A stretch of DNA of 64,000 nt from Candidatus Contendibacter sp. (GCA_029624765.1 JARSSO010000045.1:1-64000), one strand, 5' to 3'. Shown: positions 22,757-31,580, numbered from the stretch's first letter. Notes: generated from the sequence alone by a model not told the origin. Program-made: numbers and translations.

Positions 22757-24458
22757 TGCGCTGTTCGCCTCCGATTACGTGGTCTGCGCCACCTTGCGCA
22801 AGATCCCGGACGTGTTCAACGTCGAATTGCTGTGGGAGCGGGTCCGGGGCGGCCAGGAGGGCCTGTTCCTGATGGACGCGCTCAAGCGCCACCCGCGCGC
22901 CCCGCGCGGACGCCAGCGCAAGGAGACCCGCTACAGTCACGTCATCGTCCGGATTCCGGAGCGGGACTACGTGCGCGACGAACGGCTGGAGGACGGCTTC
23001 GGCCGCCGGACCCTGCTGCGCGAGTTGCATCGACTGCACGAACAGGAGTTGGGCCGCTACCTGGCCGAGCACGCCACGATTCGCTACCGGGTGGAAGCGG
23101 ATACGACGCTGCGGGCGGGCGAGGTGCAGTTTCTGTTCGGCCGGGCGATTTATCTGCCCGACGAGAATGAAACCCCGATCTTCCGGATTCAGGCCGCCGC
23201 CGAGGGCGCGGGCGAGTGGCGGGACGTGGGTCCCGTTTATCCCGGTCAGCGGCTGACCCTGCTCAACGGCGACCGCCGGGCCAGCAGCTTCGCGGTGACG
23301 GCCTGGCCGTTTCCCGGTGGTGAATCGGTGCTGCTGATGCTCCAGCCGGGAACGCCGGCCCTGGTGGACATGGTGGCGGAGCCGCCGGGCGGCCTGGTCC
23401 TGGCCGAGGACGACGCGGGAAGCCTCACGGCGCGCGACCGGCGGGGGCGCGGCCTGCGGTTGCGGGTGATCGCGGCCGACGCCGAGCCGGGGACGGCCGG
23501 GAAGCCGGCGCCGGTGCACGCGCCGCCACAATCCCGTTCCGCGCCCGCGCCGGTTGCGCGCGCCGCCGAACCAGCGCCGACGCCGGAGCTTGACCTGGAC
23601 ACGGCGGACCCGACCTGCCCGCTGATCGATCCCTGGGGCCGGCGTCAACCCAAGCTCGGTCTGCCCACCGAACTCGCCGAGCCGGCCAAGCCACGGGCGC
23701 CGCTCGACCCACCGCCGGGGAACGCGGCCAAATCGGCGACGCCCGCGCCCGTTTCGCCCGCGCTGGACCAGCATACCTGGGTTCCTCAACGCCCGGCGGT
23801 CCAGATGCAGGTGCTGGGCATCGCCCTGCAACGGCTGTCGACCTACGCGGCGGCCGGCATCAGCGACTGGCGGATCGGTTTCAACCGCGCCGGCGGCCTG
23901 ACCCCCAGCAGTCATCCGGATGCCGCCGCCTGGTTGCGGGTCGACAGCGCCGACCGTCTGTTCGGCGAGGTAGTGGGACTGGAGACACCGCTGGAGGTGC
24001 CGGGAACCTGGCAACCGTTTCCGGAACTGCGTCTGGACCTGCGCTCCGCGCCGCAATCGATGACGACGCACTATCTGGGCTGGGTGCGCTTGCCGACGCC
24101 GTTGAGCATGCCGGTGCCGCGCGAGCGGGCGGTGAGCTTCGGGCGCGGCTCGGAAGCGGACATCGCGCCGCGGCTGCTGGCCGACCCGCGCTCGCTGCGC
24201 TGGGACGGCAACTCCGCCAAAACCTCCGGGGTCAACGCCGAGTATCTGGGGCTGTCGCGCCGCCACCTGCGCTTGCAGGCCCGCCGCGACGACTGGTTGG
24301 TGCAACTGGAAAGCCAAAACATGTCGGTCTACCGGCTGACGCCCTCGGGCGAGCTGCTGGACGTGCTGAGTCCGGGCATCAACACCACCGCCACCGCCAA
24401 GCCCGGCGAATTGCTGGTGGCGGGCGGCTACGTGCTGGCTCTGGGAGCGGTAGGGTAG
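22740..24458 (+). CDS. FHA-domain protein with FhaA_N-like N-terminus
   Basis: 572 aa, apparently cytoplasmic. The C-terminus (about 455-570) is an FHA phosphothreonine-binding domain: VSFGRGSEADI, LSRRHLRLQ, then SQNMSVYRL where Asn-Gly is usual. The N-terminal 140 residues (LLWERVRGG, RYSHVIVRIPERDYVRDERL, LGRYLAEHATIRY, LRAGEVQFLFGRA) resemble the FhaA N-terminal domain (DUF3662) of actinobacteria; this is pattern recognition, not a search. The middle is Pro/Ala-rich. It overlaps the SEDS gene, so it is translated with it. It is the likely reader of phosphorylation by the divergent kinase. Confidence 0.78.
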   Translation: MPTQPDALFASDYVVCATLRKIPDVFNVELLWERVRGGQEGLFLMDALKRHPRAPRGRQRKETRYSHVIVRIPERDYVRDERLEDGFGRRTLLRELHRLHEQELGRYLAEHATIRYRVEADTTLRAGEVQFLFGRAIYLPDENETPIFRIQAAAEGAGEWRDVGPVYPGQRLTLLNGDRRASSFAVTAWPFPGGESVLLMLQPGTPALVDMVAEPPGGLVLAEDDAGSLTARDRRGRGLRLRVIAADAEPGTAGKPAPVHAPPQSRSAPAPVARAAEPAPTPELDLDTADPTCPLIDPWGRRQPKLGLPTELAEPAKPRAPLDPPPGNAAKSATPAPVSPALDQHTWVPQRPAVQMQVLGIALQRLSTYAAAGISDWRIGFNRAGGLTPSSHPDAAAWLRVDSADRLFGEVVGLETPLEVPGTWQPFPELRLDLRSAPQSMTTHYLGWVRLPTPLSMPVPRERAVSFGRGSEADIAPRLLADPRSLRWDGNSAKTSGVNAEYLGLSRRHLRLQARRDDWLVQLESQNMSVYRLTPSGELLDVLSPGINTTATAKPGELLVAGGYVLALGAVG

Positions 24459-24524
24459 CCGCGTTGCGGCCGGGCGCCAAGACTCCTAAGATGGTGGAAA
24501 TATCCAGCGCATTTGGAGAACACC

Positions 24525-25100
24525 GTGACCAGCCCCAGCCCCTACCAGCCGCCGCGCGGCGCCATCGCCCCGACAGCGCCGACGCGATACGGCGAAATTC
24601 ATCCCTTTTCCCACCGGGGCCGTTTGGGGCGGGTGCGCTATATCGGGTACTCGGTCGGACTGGGCCTGCTGATCAATCTGCTCGCGGCGGGCTGGGGCGC
24701 GCTGGCGGCATTGTCCGGCAACCAGGAAGAAATGATGGGGCCGTTCGCGGTGGGCGGATTGATCTTCCTCGCGGTGCTGGCCGTGGCGTTCTCGGTCCTG
24801 CTGGCCATCCAGCGCCTGCACGACTTCGACGCCAGCGGCTGGTGGTCGGCGTTCGCGCTGGTGCCGCTGGCGAATCTGGTGTTGTATCTGACGCTGCTGA
24901 TCATGCCGGGAACCCAGGGCGCCAACCGGTTTGGCGACCCACCGCCGCCCAATACCACCGGCGTCATCCTCCTGGCGCTGGTGGTGCCACTGATCCTTGT
25001 CATCGGCATCGTCGCCGCCATCGCCATTCCGGCCTATCAGAACTATGCCGAGAGCGCCCGCGCCGCTTCCCAACGGGCGTCGTCGGCGCAACCCCGCTAG
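24525..25100 (+). CDS. DUF805 membrane protein with a pilin-like C-terminal segment
   Basis: 191 aa. The N-terminus is Pro-rich, then come a DUF805-type block (GRLGRVRYIGYSVG, LAIQRLHDFDASGWW, LNLVLYL-like TMs, MPGTQGANRFG) and a last [21 protein letters not shown]. That last segment closely copies the type IV pilin N-terminal motif ([13 protein letters not shown]) seen at 32307 and 32852, but at the C-terminal end and without a prepilin cleavage site. Function unknown. GTG 24525 is chosen because GGAG precedes it; TTG 24513 is in frame. Confidence 0.7.
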   Translation: MTSPSPYQPPRGAIAPTAPTRYGEIHPFSHRGRLGRVRYIGYSVGLGLLINLLAAGWGALAALSGNQEEMMGPFAVGGLIFLAVLAVAFSVLLAIQRLHDFDASGWWSAFALVPLANLVLYLTLLIMPGTQGANRFGDPPPPNTTGVILLALVVPLILVIGIVAAIAIPAYQNYAESARAASQRASSAQPR

Positions 25101-25168
25101 GCGCTCCAAGGCCGGCTGGCGGGATCGGCCCGCGCTCCTGGAACCGCGAACTCCCTGGAGGCTGAACG

Positions 25169-26428
25169 ATGACCGTCGGCATTGACCTGGGCCAGGCGAT
25201 TCATGCCCTGTCGGACGCGCTTGATCTGGTGGGCGTGGATCGGGTGCTGCACGGCAAGCGGGTGGGCTGCATGGCCCTGTGCTGCGGCGAGGCGCTGGGC
25301 CTCGACACCCAACAACTGAATGATTTGTTCCATGCTGGCCTGTTGCACGATTGCGGGGTTTCGTCCACGCAGATACACCGTTTTCTGACTCTGGAGCTGG
25401 ATTGGAAAGGGGTGGAATTTCATTGCGTCCAGGGCAGCGAACTGCTGAGCCGGTTTGCGCCCCTGGCGCATCTGGCGCCCATCGTTCGCTATCATCACAC
25501 CCACTGGGACGTATTGAACGCACTGCGCGTTCCCCCGAACGTCGCCCGCTGGGCCAATCTGATCTATCTGGTCGACCGGGTGGACGCGCTGGCGGCGTTG
25601 GGCGGCAATCAGGATATTTTGCAAACCCGGCATGACATTCGAAAGACCATCCAGCGCCTGCGGGGCTCATTTTTCGCTCCCGATTTGGTGGTGTTGTTCC
25701 TGGATCTGTCCGAAAACGAAGCGTTCTGGCTGCGCCTGGAGGCCCGTCATCTCATCCGCTTCATTTACGAGCGTCAACGGGAGCCCGGGATCGTTCCCAT
25801 CAGCTTTATCGAACTGAAGCAGTTGGCGCTGATCTTCGCCCGCGTGGTGGACGCCAAGAGTCCGTACACCTTGGAGCATTCCCTGGGAACCGCGCGGATT
25901 GGGTGCTTTCTGGCCGAACAGGTGGGATTGCCGCCCGTGACCCGCGACAAGATCGAAGTGGCGGCCCTGCTGCACGATCTGGGCAAGCTGCGCGTGCCGG
26001 ACGAGATCTTGGACAAACCGGGTCCGCTGACTCAGGCAGAGCGGGCGGTGATCCAGCACCACAGTTTTGAAACTTACCAAATTTTACGCGGCATCACCGG
26101 GTTGGAGGACATTACCCTGTGGGCCGCTTATCACCACGAAAAGCTGGACGGCCGGGGCTATCCATTTCGTCGGCACGGCGGGGAACTGACCCTCGAGGCG
26201 CGCATCATCGCGGTGGCCGACGTGTTTCAGGCGCTGGCCCAGCCCCGCCCCTACCGGCAACCGCTGTCCCCCGTTCACATCCTGCGGATGCTGCGCGCCT
26301 TCGCCCAGGACCAGCATCTGGATGGCCAACTGGTGGAAGTGATCGGGCGCCATCTGGAAACCTGCTGGCGGTTGGCGATGGATCTGCCCGTGGCGGGACG
26401 GTTGCCCGGGACCGACGCCAACGCATGA
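25169..26428 (+). CDS. Tandem HD-domain protein with HD-GYP phosphodiesterase
   Basis: 419 aa, no TM. The C-terminal half (about 210-400) is a full HD-GYP: LLHDLGKLRVPDEILDKPG then YHHEKLDGRGYP, expected to hydrolyse cyclic di-GMP. The N-terminal half holds a second, degenerate HD-like domain (AGLLHDCGVSSTQI, VRYHHTHWD), possibly sensory. The N-terminus is short and cytoplasmic. ATG 25169 follows CTGGAGG. The stop overlaps the topoisomerase-RecQ start by ATGA, so the two are co-translated, an unexpected pairing of signalling and DNA repair. Confidence 0.85.
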   Translation: MTVGIDLGQAIHALSDALDLVGVDRVLHGKRVGCMALCCGEALGLDTQQLNDLFHAGLLHDCGVSSTQIHRFLTLELDWKGVEFHCVQGSELLSRFAPLAHLAPIVRYHHTHWDVLNALRVPPNVARWANLIYLVDRVDALAALGGNQDILQTRHDIRKTIQRLRGSFFAPDLVVLFLDLSENEAFWLRLEARHLIRFIYERQREPGIVPISFIELKQLALIFARVVDAKSPYTLEHSLGTARIGCFLAEQVGLPPVTRDKIEVAALLHDLGKLRVPDEILDKPGPLTQAERAVIQHHSFETYQILRGITGLEDITLWAAYHHEKLDGRGYPFRRHGGELTLEARIIAVADVFQALAQPRPYRQPLSPVHILRMLRAFAQDQHLDGQLVEVIGRHLETCWRLAMDLPVAGRLPGTDANA

Positions 26429-29400
26429 GCATCGCGGTCATCGCCGAAAAACCCTCGGTCGCCCGCGACCTCGCCAAGGTGTTGGGCGCCCGCCAGCGCG
26501 GCGAGGGCTGCCTGCACGGCAACGGCTACGTGGTGACCTGGGCCGTCGGCCATCTGACCCGGCTGGCCGAGCCGCACGAAATCGACCCGGCCTGGAAGCG
26601 CTGGCGGCGCGAACAGTTGCCGATGCTGCCCGAACGCTGGCCGCTGGTCGTCAGCGACCCGACCCGCGCGCAATTCGAGGCGGTTCGCCGCATCCTCACC
26701 GACGACGCCATCGAACAGGTCGTCTGCGCCACCGACGCCGGCCGCGAGGGCGAGCTGATCTTCCGCCATCTGTACGAGGCGAGCGGCTGTCGCAAGCCGT
26801 TCAGCCGGCTGTGGATTTCCTCGCTGACCCCGGACGCCATCCGCCAGGGCTTCGCGCAATTGCGCGACGGCCGCGAATTCGACCCGCTGGCGGCGGCGGC
26901 GCAAGGCCGCAGCCAGGCCGACTGGCTGGTGGGGATGAATCTGTCGCGGGCCTATACCCTGGCTTGCGGCGCACCGGGCGACGAGGCGCTTTCGGTCGGT
27001 CGGGTGCAAACCCCGACCCTGGCGCTGGTGGCGGAGCGGGAACTGGCGATCCGAACCTTCGTGCCGGAGGATTACCGGGAAGTGACGGCGACGTTCGCGC
27101 CCCTCCCCTCCCCGCCCCCACTCACGGGAAAGGAGCCAGGAGCGCGGATCGCCGATGAAATTCCGTCGGATCGAAATGTGGCCAAGGCCCGCTACGTCGG
27201 CGTCTGGTTTCGCGGCGAGCGAGCGACCGACCCCAAGGCCCGGCGTCTGCCGGCCGATGGCGCGGAAGCCGAGCGCATCGTCGCCCGCGCCCGGCGGGGA
27301 ACCGCCATCGTCGAATCCCACGCCGCCGAAACCCGCCGCGCCCCGCCGCCGCTGTTGTACGACCTGACCGAGTTGCAGCGCCACGCCAACCGGTTGTACG
27401 GCTTCAGCGCCCAGACCACCCTGGACCTCGCCCAGGCGTTGTACGAGCAGCACAAGCTGATCAGCTATCCGCGCACCGACAGCCGCCACCTTTCGACCTC
27501 GGTCGCGGCGACCCTGGGCGCGGTGGTCGCGGCGATCCAGTCGTCCTATCAGGACCGACTGGCGCCGGGCGCGGGCCAGCGGCCGCTCGGCGCGCGCTTC
27601 GTGGACGACGCCAGGGTCAGCGACCATCACGCCATCGTTCCGACCCCGACGCCGGCCCGCGCCCTGGCCGCCGACGAAAAGAAGATTTACGACCTGATTT
27701 GCCGCCGCCTGCTGATGGCCTGGCACGACGACCACGTCTGGGCGGTGACCACAGTCGTCACGGCGATCACCGCGCTGGAACCGGACGGCGGAACCGTCGT
27801 GGACCGTTACCACAGCAGCGGGACGGCGGTGGAACAGGTCGGCTGGAAAATCCTGGAGGTAGGCGCGGACAAATCCGTGGAGAAAACCGCTGGCAAACGG
27901 AAGGCAAAGCCCACCGCCGAACCCCTGGCCGAGGAAGAGGCCGAGCAAAGCCTGCCGCCGGGTCTGGCGGTCGGCCAGCCGCAACAGGTTATCGATGCCC
28001 GCGCCGTCGCCAAGCAGACTCGCCCGCCGCCGCGGCTGACCGAGGCCAGCCTGCTGACCGCGATGGAAACCGCCGGCCGGCATCTGGAGGACAAGGAATT
28101 GTCGGCGGCAATGAAGGAACGCGGCCTGGGCACGCCGGCCACTCGCGCCGACATCATCGAAACCCTGCTCAAGCGCCAGTATCTGACCCGCGACGGCAAG
28201 AGCCTGCTACCCACCGAGCGCGGCCTGCGTCTGATCCAGATCGTGCAGCCGCCGATCAAGAGCCCGGCCATGACCGGCGAATGGGAAGCGCGGCTGAAAC
28301 GCATCCAGCGCGGCGAGGCAAATCTAAAGGAGTTCATGGCGGACATCGCCGGTTACGTCCGCGCCGCCGTGACCGGAGCCTTCGCGGCGGCGGAAGCCGC
28401 GTCGCCCGCCCTCCCCGCCCCGCCTGCTGGCCTGCCGGCCCCGCCGACCGCCGCGCCGCGCCGCGAGCCGACCCCGGTGGACCGCCTGCTGGAACTGTTG
28501 CAAACCGTGTTCCGGCTGCCTTCGTTCCGCCCCTATCAGGAAGCGGTGTGCCGCACTGTAACCGGGGGGCGGGACGTGCTGCTGGTGATGCCGACCGGGG
28601 CCGGCAAATCGTTGTGCTTTCAGTTGCCCGGACTCGCGCGGGCGGGAACGACCCTGGTGGTGTCGCCGCTGATCGCGCTGATGGAAGACCAGGTCGCCAA
28701 GCTGGTCGAGCTGGGCCTGCGCGCCGAACGCATCCATTCGGGCCGCGACCGGCTGACCTCGCGCCAGGTCTGCATGGAGTACCTGCAAGGGCATCTGGAT
28801 TATCTGTTCATCGCCCCGGAACGGCTCGGCGTGGCGGGTTTTCCCGAGATGCTGGCCAAGCGCAAGCCGGCGCTGATCGCGGTGGACGAGGCGCACTGCA
28901 TTTCCCAGTGGGGCCACGATTTCCGGCCCGATTATCGGATGCTGGGCCGCTATCTGCCGCTGTTGCGGCCCGCGCCGGTCATCGCCCTCACCGCGACCGC
29001 GACCGTGCTGGTGCAGGACGACATCGTCCGGCAACTTGCGCTCAACGACGCCATCCGCTCCATCCACGGCTTCCGTCGCGCCAATCTGGCGGTGGAGACG
29101 GTGGAAACGCGGGTCCCCGACCGGCACGCGGCGGTACGGCGGATTCTGGCCGATCCCGCGCGGCGGCCAGCCATCGTCTACGCCCCGACCCGCAAGGAAA
29201 CCGAGGCGCTGGCGCTGGAACTGAACGCGGATTATCCAACCGCCGCCTACCACGCCGGAATGACCCCGCAGGAGCGCGAGCGGACGCAGAACCGGTTCGG
29301 CGCCGGGGAACTGGCGGTGATCGTCGCCACCATCGCCTTTGGCATGGGCATCGACAAGGCCGACATCCGCACCGTGGTTCACACCGCCCTGCCGGGCAGC

Positions 29401-30243
29401 ATCGAGGGCTACTACCAGGAAATCGGCCGGGCCGGGCGCGACGGTCAGCCGGCCCGCGCCATTCTGCTGTATTCCTACGCCGATCTGCGCACGCATGAAT
29501 TCTTTCACCGGCGCGACTATCCCGAACCGGACCGGTTGCAGCGGATTTTCGCGGCGTTGGGAGCCGACCCGCAGCCCAGGACGTCACTGCGCGAGTGGCT
29601 GGCGCTGGCGCCGGAGTCGTTCGACCCGGCGGTGGAAAAGCTGCTGGTGCACGGCGGCGTCTGGCGCGACGGCGAGGGCAACCTGGGGCGCGGCCAAGCC
29701 GACTGGCTGACGTCCTACGAGCGGCAGCGCGCCCACAAGCTGGCGGAATTGCGCCAGATTCTGGACTTCGCCGACAAGGCGACCGCCTGCCGGATGGTGC
29801 GGCTGGTGCGGCATTTCGGCGATCACGAGGACAGTCAGCCCTGCGGAGTCTGTGACGTGTGCGCGCCTCAGGCCGCGACCGCGCGACGGTCGCGCCGGCT
29901 GACCGCCGCCGAATCGCGGCTGGCCCTGCAAGTGTTGGAAACATTACGCTGGCGCGAGGGACAAACCGTGCGCCAGTTGCACGAACGGCTGGAAGGGCCA
30001 GGCGAGCGACGCGCGTTCGAGCGACTGCTGGAAAGTCTCGCCGGGGCCGGATTGGTCACGATTCGCGAGGATGCGTTCAGCCGCGACGGCAAGGTGATTC
30101 CGTTTTGGCGGGTGTATCTTACCGAGGCCGGGCGGACCGGCGGCATCGGCGCGGTGGGCATGGCGCGCTTTACCGAGGCCGCGACCGCCCGCTCGACAGG
30201 ACACAAGCGACCCGGCCACGGCCGGCGCGTGCGTCATTCCTGA
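26425..30243 (+). CDS. Natural fusion of DNA topoisomerase III and RecQ helicase
   Basis: 1272 aa. Residues 1 to about 645 are a type IA topoisomerase of the TopB class: Toprim start IAVIAEKPSVARDLA, acidic DAGREGELI, catalytic Y348 in ISYPRTDSRHL, and LGTPATRADIIETL. An Ala/Pro-rich linker (about 650-685) joins a RecQ helicase: Walker A MPTGAGKS (K728), DEAHCISQWGHDFRPDYR (D821), FGMGIDKADIRTV, IGRAGRDG, and zinc-binding Cys in CGVCDVC near 1140, then a winged-helix region. The two activities cooperate elsewhere as separate proteins (RecQ-Topo III, Sgs1-Top3) in decatenation and double-Holliday-junction dissolution. No C-terminal topoisomerase zinc fingers are present. An odd Pro-rich insert lies around 27100-27150. 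Confidence 0.9.
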   Translation: MSIAVIAEKPSVARDLAKVLGARQRGEGCLHGNGYVVTWAVGHLTRLAEPHEIDPAWKRWRREQLPMLPERWPLVVSDPTRAQFEAVRRILTDDAIEQVVCATDAGREGELIFRHLYEASGCRKPFSRLWISSLTPDAIRQGFAQLRDGREFDPLAAAAQGRSQADWLVGMNLSRAYTLACGAPGDEALSVGRVQTPTLALVAERELAIRTFVPEDYREVTATFAPLPSPPPLTGKEPGARIADEIPSDRNVAKARYVGVWFRGERATDPKARRLPADGAEAERIVARARRGTAIVESHAAETRRAPPPLLYDLTELQRHANRLYGFSAQTTLDLAQALYEQHKLISYPRTDSRHLSTSVAATLGAVVAAIQSSYQDRLAPGAGQRPLGARFVDDARVSDHHAIVPTPTPARALAADEKKIYDLICRRLLMAWHDDHVWAVTTVVTAITALEPDGGTVVDRYHSSGTAVEQVGWKILEVGADKSVEKTAGKRKAKPTAEPLAEEEAEQSLPPGLAVGQPQQVIDARAVAKQTRPPPRLTEASLLTAMETAGRHLEDKELSAAMKERGLGTPATRADIIETLLKRQYLTRDGKSLLPTERGLRLIQIVQPPIKSPAMTGEWEARLKRIQRGEANLKEFMADIAGYVRAAVTGAFAAAEAASPALPAPPAGLPAPPTAAPRREPTPVDRLLELLQTVFRLPSFRPYQEAVCRTVTGGRDVLLVMPTGAGKSLCFQLPGLARAGTTLVVSPLIALMEDQVAKLVELGLRAERIHSGRDRLTSRQVCMEYLQGHLDYLFIAPERLGVAGFPEMLAKRKPALIAVDEAHCISQWGHDFRPDYRMLGRYLPLLRPAPVIALTATATVLVQDDIVRQLALNDAIRSIHGFRRANLAVETVETRVPDRHAAVRRILADPARRPAIVYAPTRKETEALALELNADYPTAAYHAGMTPQERERTQNRFGAGELAVIVATIAFGMGIDKADIRTVVHTALPGSIEGYYQEIGRAGRDGQPARAILLYSYADLRTHEFFHRRDYPEPDRLQRIFAALGADPQPRTSLREWLALAPESFDPAVEKLLVHGGVWRDGEGNLGRGQADWLTSYERQRAHKLAELRQILDFADKATACRMVRLVRHFGDHEDSQPCGVCDVCAPQAATARRSRRLTAAESRLALQVLETLRWREGQTVRQLHERLEGPGERRAFERLLESLAGAGLVTIREDAFSRDGKVIPFWRVYLTEAGRTGGIGAVGMARFTEAATARSTGHKRPGHGRRVRHS

Positions 30244-30275
30244 ATCTGGCGTCAAAATTCCCCTCGCCCGCTGAT

Positions 30276-30385
30276 CTGGCTCCCACGCTCCAGCGTGGGA
30301 GCCCCGCCCCAGGCGATGCTCCGGCGTCACGGGCCGCTGGGTCGGTCCAAACAGCGTTCCCACGCCGGAGCGTGGGAATGAGAAC
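30276..30385. repeat. Double-hairpin repeat element (family 3), copy B, inverted
   Basis: Hairpins at 30278-30303 (GGCTCCCACGCTCCAGCGTG...) and 30356-30379 (GTTCCCACGCCGGAGCGTGG...), 52 bp apart. This is the reverse complement of the element at 14445-14552, including similarity in the spacer. A fragment of family 1 (GGGGTTGGGGGTGAGG, 30398-30413) follows. It sits between topB-recQ and the next gene and may act as a terminator. Confidence 0.8.
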
Positions 30386-30424
30386 AGCGAGAACAAAAGG
30401 GGTTGGGGGTGAGGAGCAAAGTTC

Positions 30425-31042
30425 ATGTATCCCGGCGAACGTTTTAACAGCATCAGCCATCTGATCGGCGCGGTGGCGGCGCTGGCGGGCCTGGTGATCG
30501 TGGTGGTCGTGGCCGCGCGGCAGGGCGATCCGTGGAAAATCGTGAGCTTCAGCATTTACGGCGCCACCCTGTTCTTTCTGTATACCGTGTCCACGCTCTA
30601 CCACAGCCTGCGCGGGCGGGCCAAGCGGATCTTTCGCAAGCTGGATCACTACTCGATTTATTTCCTGATCGCCGGCACCTACACCCCCTTTACCCTGGTC
30701 ACGCTGCGCGGCGCCTGGGGCTGGACCATTTTCGGCGTGATCTGGGGGCTGGTCGTGGTGGGGATCGTGGTCGAAGCCCTGCCCCAGACCCGAAACCGCA
30801 TCCTGTCGCTGGGGGTTTATATCCTGATGGGCTGGCTGGTGCTGCTGGCGCTCAAGCCGCTGCTCGCGGCATTGCCCTGGGCGGGATTCGTCTGGCTGCT
30901 GGTGGGTGGGCTGTTCTATACCGGCGGCGTGGTGTTCTATCTGTTCGACGAGAAGATCCGCCATTTTCATGGCATCTGGCATCTGTTCGTGCTGGCCGGC
31001 AGCGTCAGCCACTACGTGACGATCCTGTTCTACGTGGCCTGA
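30425..31042 (+). CDS. Hemolysin III (YqfA/PAQR-type) membrane protein
   Basis: 205 aa, seven TM segments. Conserved polar and metal-site residues occur in STLYHSLRG, LDHYSIYFLIAGTYTPF and HLFVLAGSVSHYV, the HlyIII/PAQR signature. These proteins act at the membrane in lipid homeostasis or related stress; the haemolytic name is historical. ATG 30425 starts MYPGERFNSISHLIG, typical of the family. It stands alone between repeat elements. Confidence 0.88.
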   Translation: MYPGERFNSISHLIGAVAALAGLVIVVVVAARQGDPWKIVSFSIYGATLFFLYTVSTLYHSLRGRAKRIFRKLDHYSIYFLIAGTYTPFTLVTLRGAWGWTIFGVIWGLVVVGIVVEALPQTRNRILSLGVYILMGWLVLLALKPLLAALPWAGFVWLLVGGLFYTGGVVFYLFDEKIRHFHGIWHLFVLAGSVSHYVTILFYVA

Positions 31043-31045
31043 GAG

Positions 31046-31143
31046 GCTGCATTAAGAACCCCCTCGCCCGCAAGCGGGAGAGGGGCAGGGGTGAGGGTTG
31101 TTTTTCAATGGGTTAATTCGCCAGAGGCTGTACAAAAACGTCT
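31046..31143. repeat. Left inverted repeat flanking the toxin-antitoxin pair
   Basis: A 98-bp segment starting GCTGCATTAAGAACCCCC. It contains a family 1 palindrome (CCCGCAAGCGGG...GGGGTGAGGG) and CGCCAGAGGCTG. It is the reverse complement of 31851-31946 at roughly 85 percent by eye, with small indels. It begins only a few bases after the hemolysin III stop. Confidence 0.8.
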
Positions 31144-31190
31144 TTGATTCGGATGGATGCGGCGCGGGTGTCGCCTCCGCGCGCCTCTGC

Positions 31191-31580
31191 TCAGCCGATT
31201 AACCGGACGTTGTCGCCGTACTGACTCAGCCCTTCGTCGTTGGTGAGCAGAATCATGGGTTCGGTCCGGCTTTGGGCGACCAGCAGCCGGTCGAAGGGAT
31301 CCTTGTGCAGCGGCGGCAACCGGGCCACGGTGGCGGCATGGCGGGCCGTGATGGGTAGTTCCGCAAAGTCCATGGCGGGGAGCGCCTCCAGCAACCGTTC
31401 CGGGTCGACTTGAAAATCGGTTCGACCCAGCCCGCTTTTGATGGCGATCTCCCAAAGATTGGCGGCGCTGTAGTAAATCTCGTTGCCGGGGCTTTCCAGC
31501 AACTGGCGGACAGTAACCGGCAATCGGGCGCTCATTCCGACCGCCCACAACAGAACATGGGTATCGAGCAGCAGGCACAT
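31191..31580 (-). CDS. vapC: VapC-like PIN-domain toxin
   Basis: 129 aa PIN-domain ribonuclease, toxin of the pair. The acidic metal-binding residues are visible in LLLDTHVLLW, NLWEIAIK, KDPFDRLLVAQ and TNDEGLSQYG. It would cleave RNA when free and is held by the antitoxin. ATG 31580 overlaps the antitoxin stop (TGATG), typical of such pairs; a TTG one codon earlier is possible. It belongs to the VapC subgroup paired with Phd-type antitoxins. Confidence 0.88.
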   Translation of the reverse strand: MCLLLDTHVLLWAVGMSARLPVTVRQLLESPGNEIYYSAANLWEIAIKSGLGRTDFQVDPERLLEALPAMDFAELPITARHAATVARLPPLHKDPFDRLLVAQSRTEPMILLTNDEGLSQYGDNVRLIG

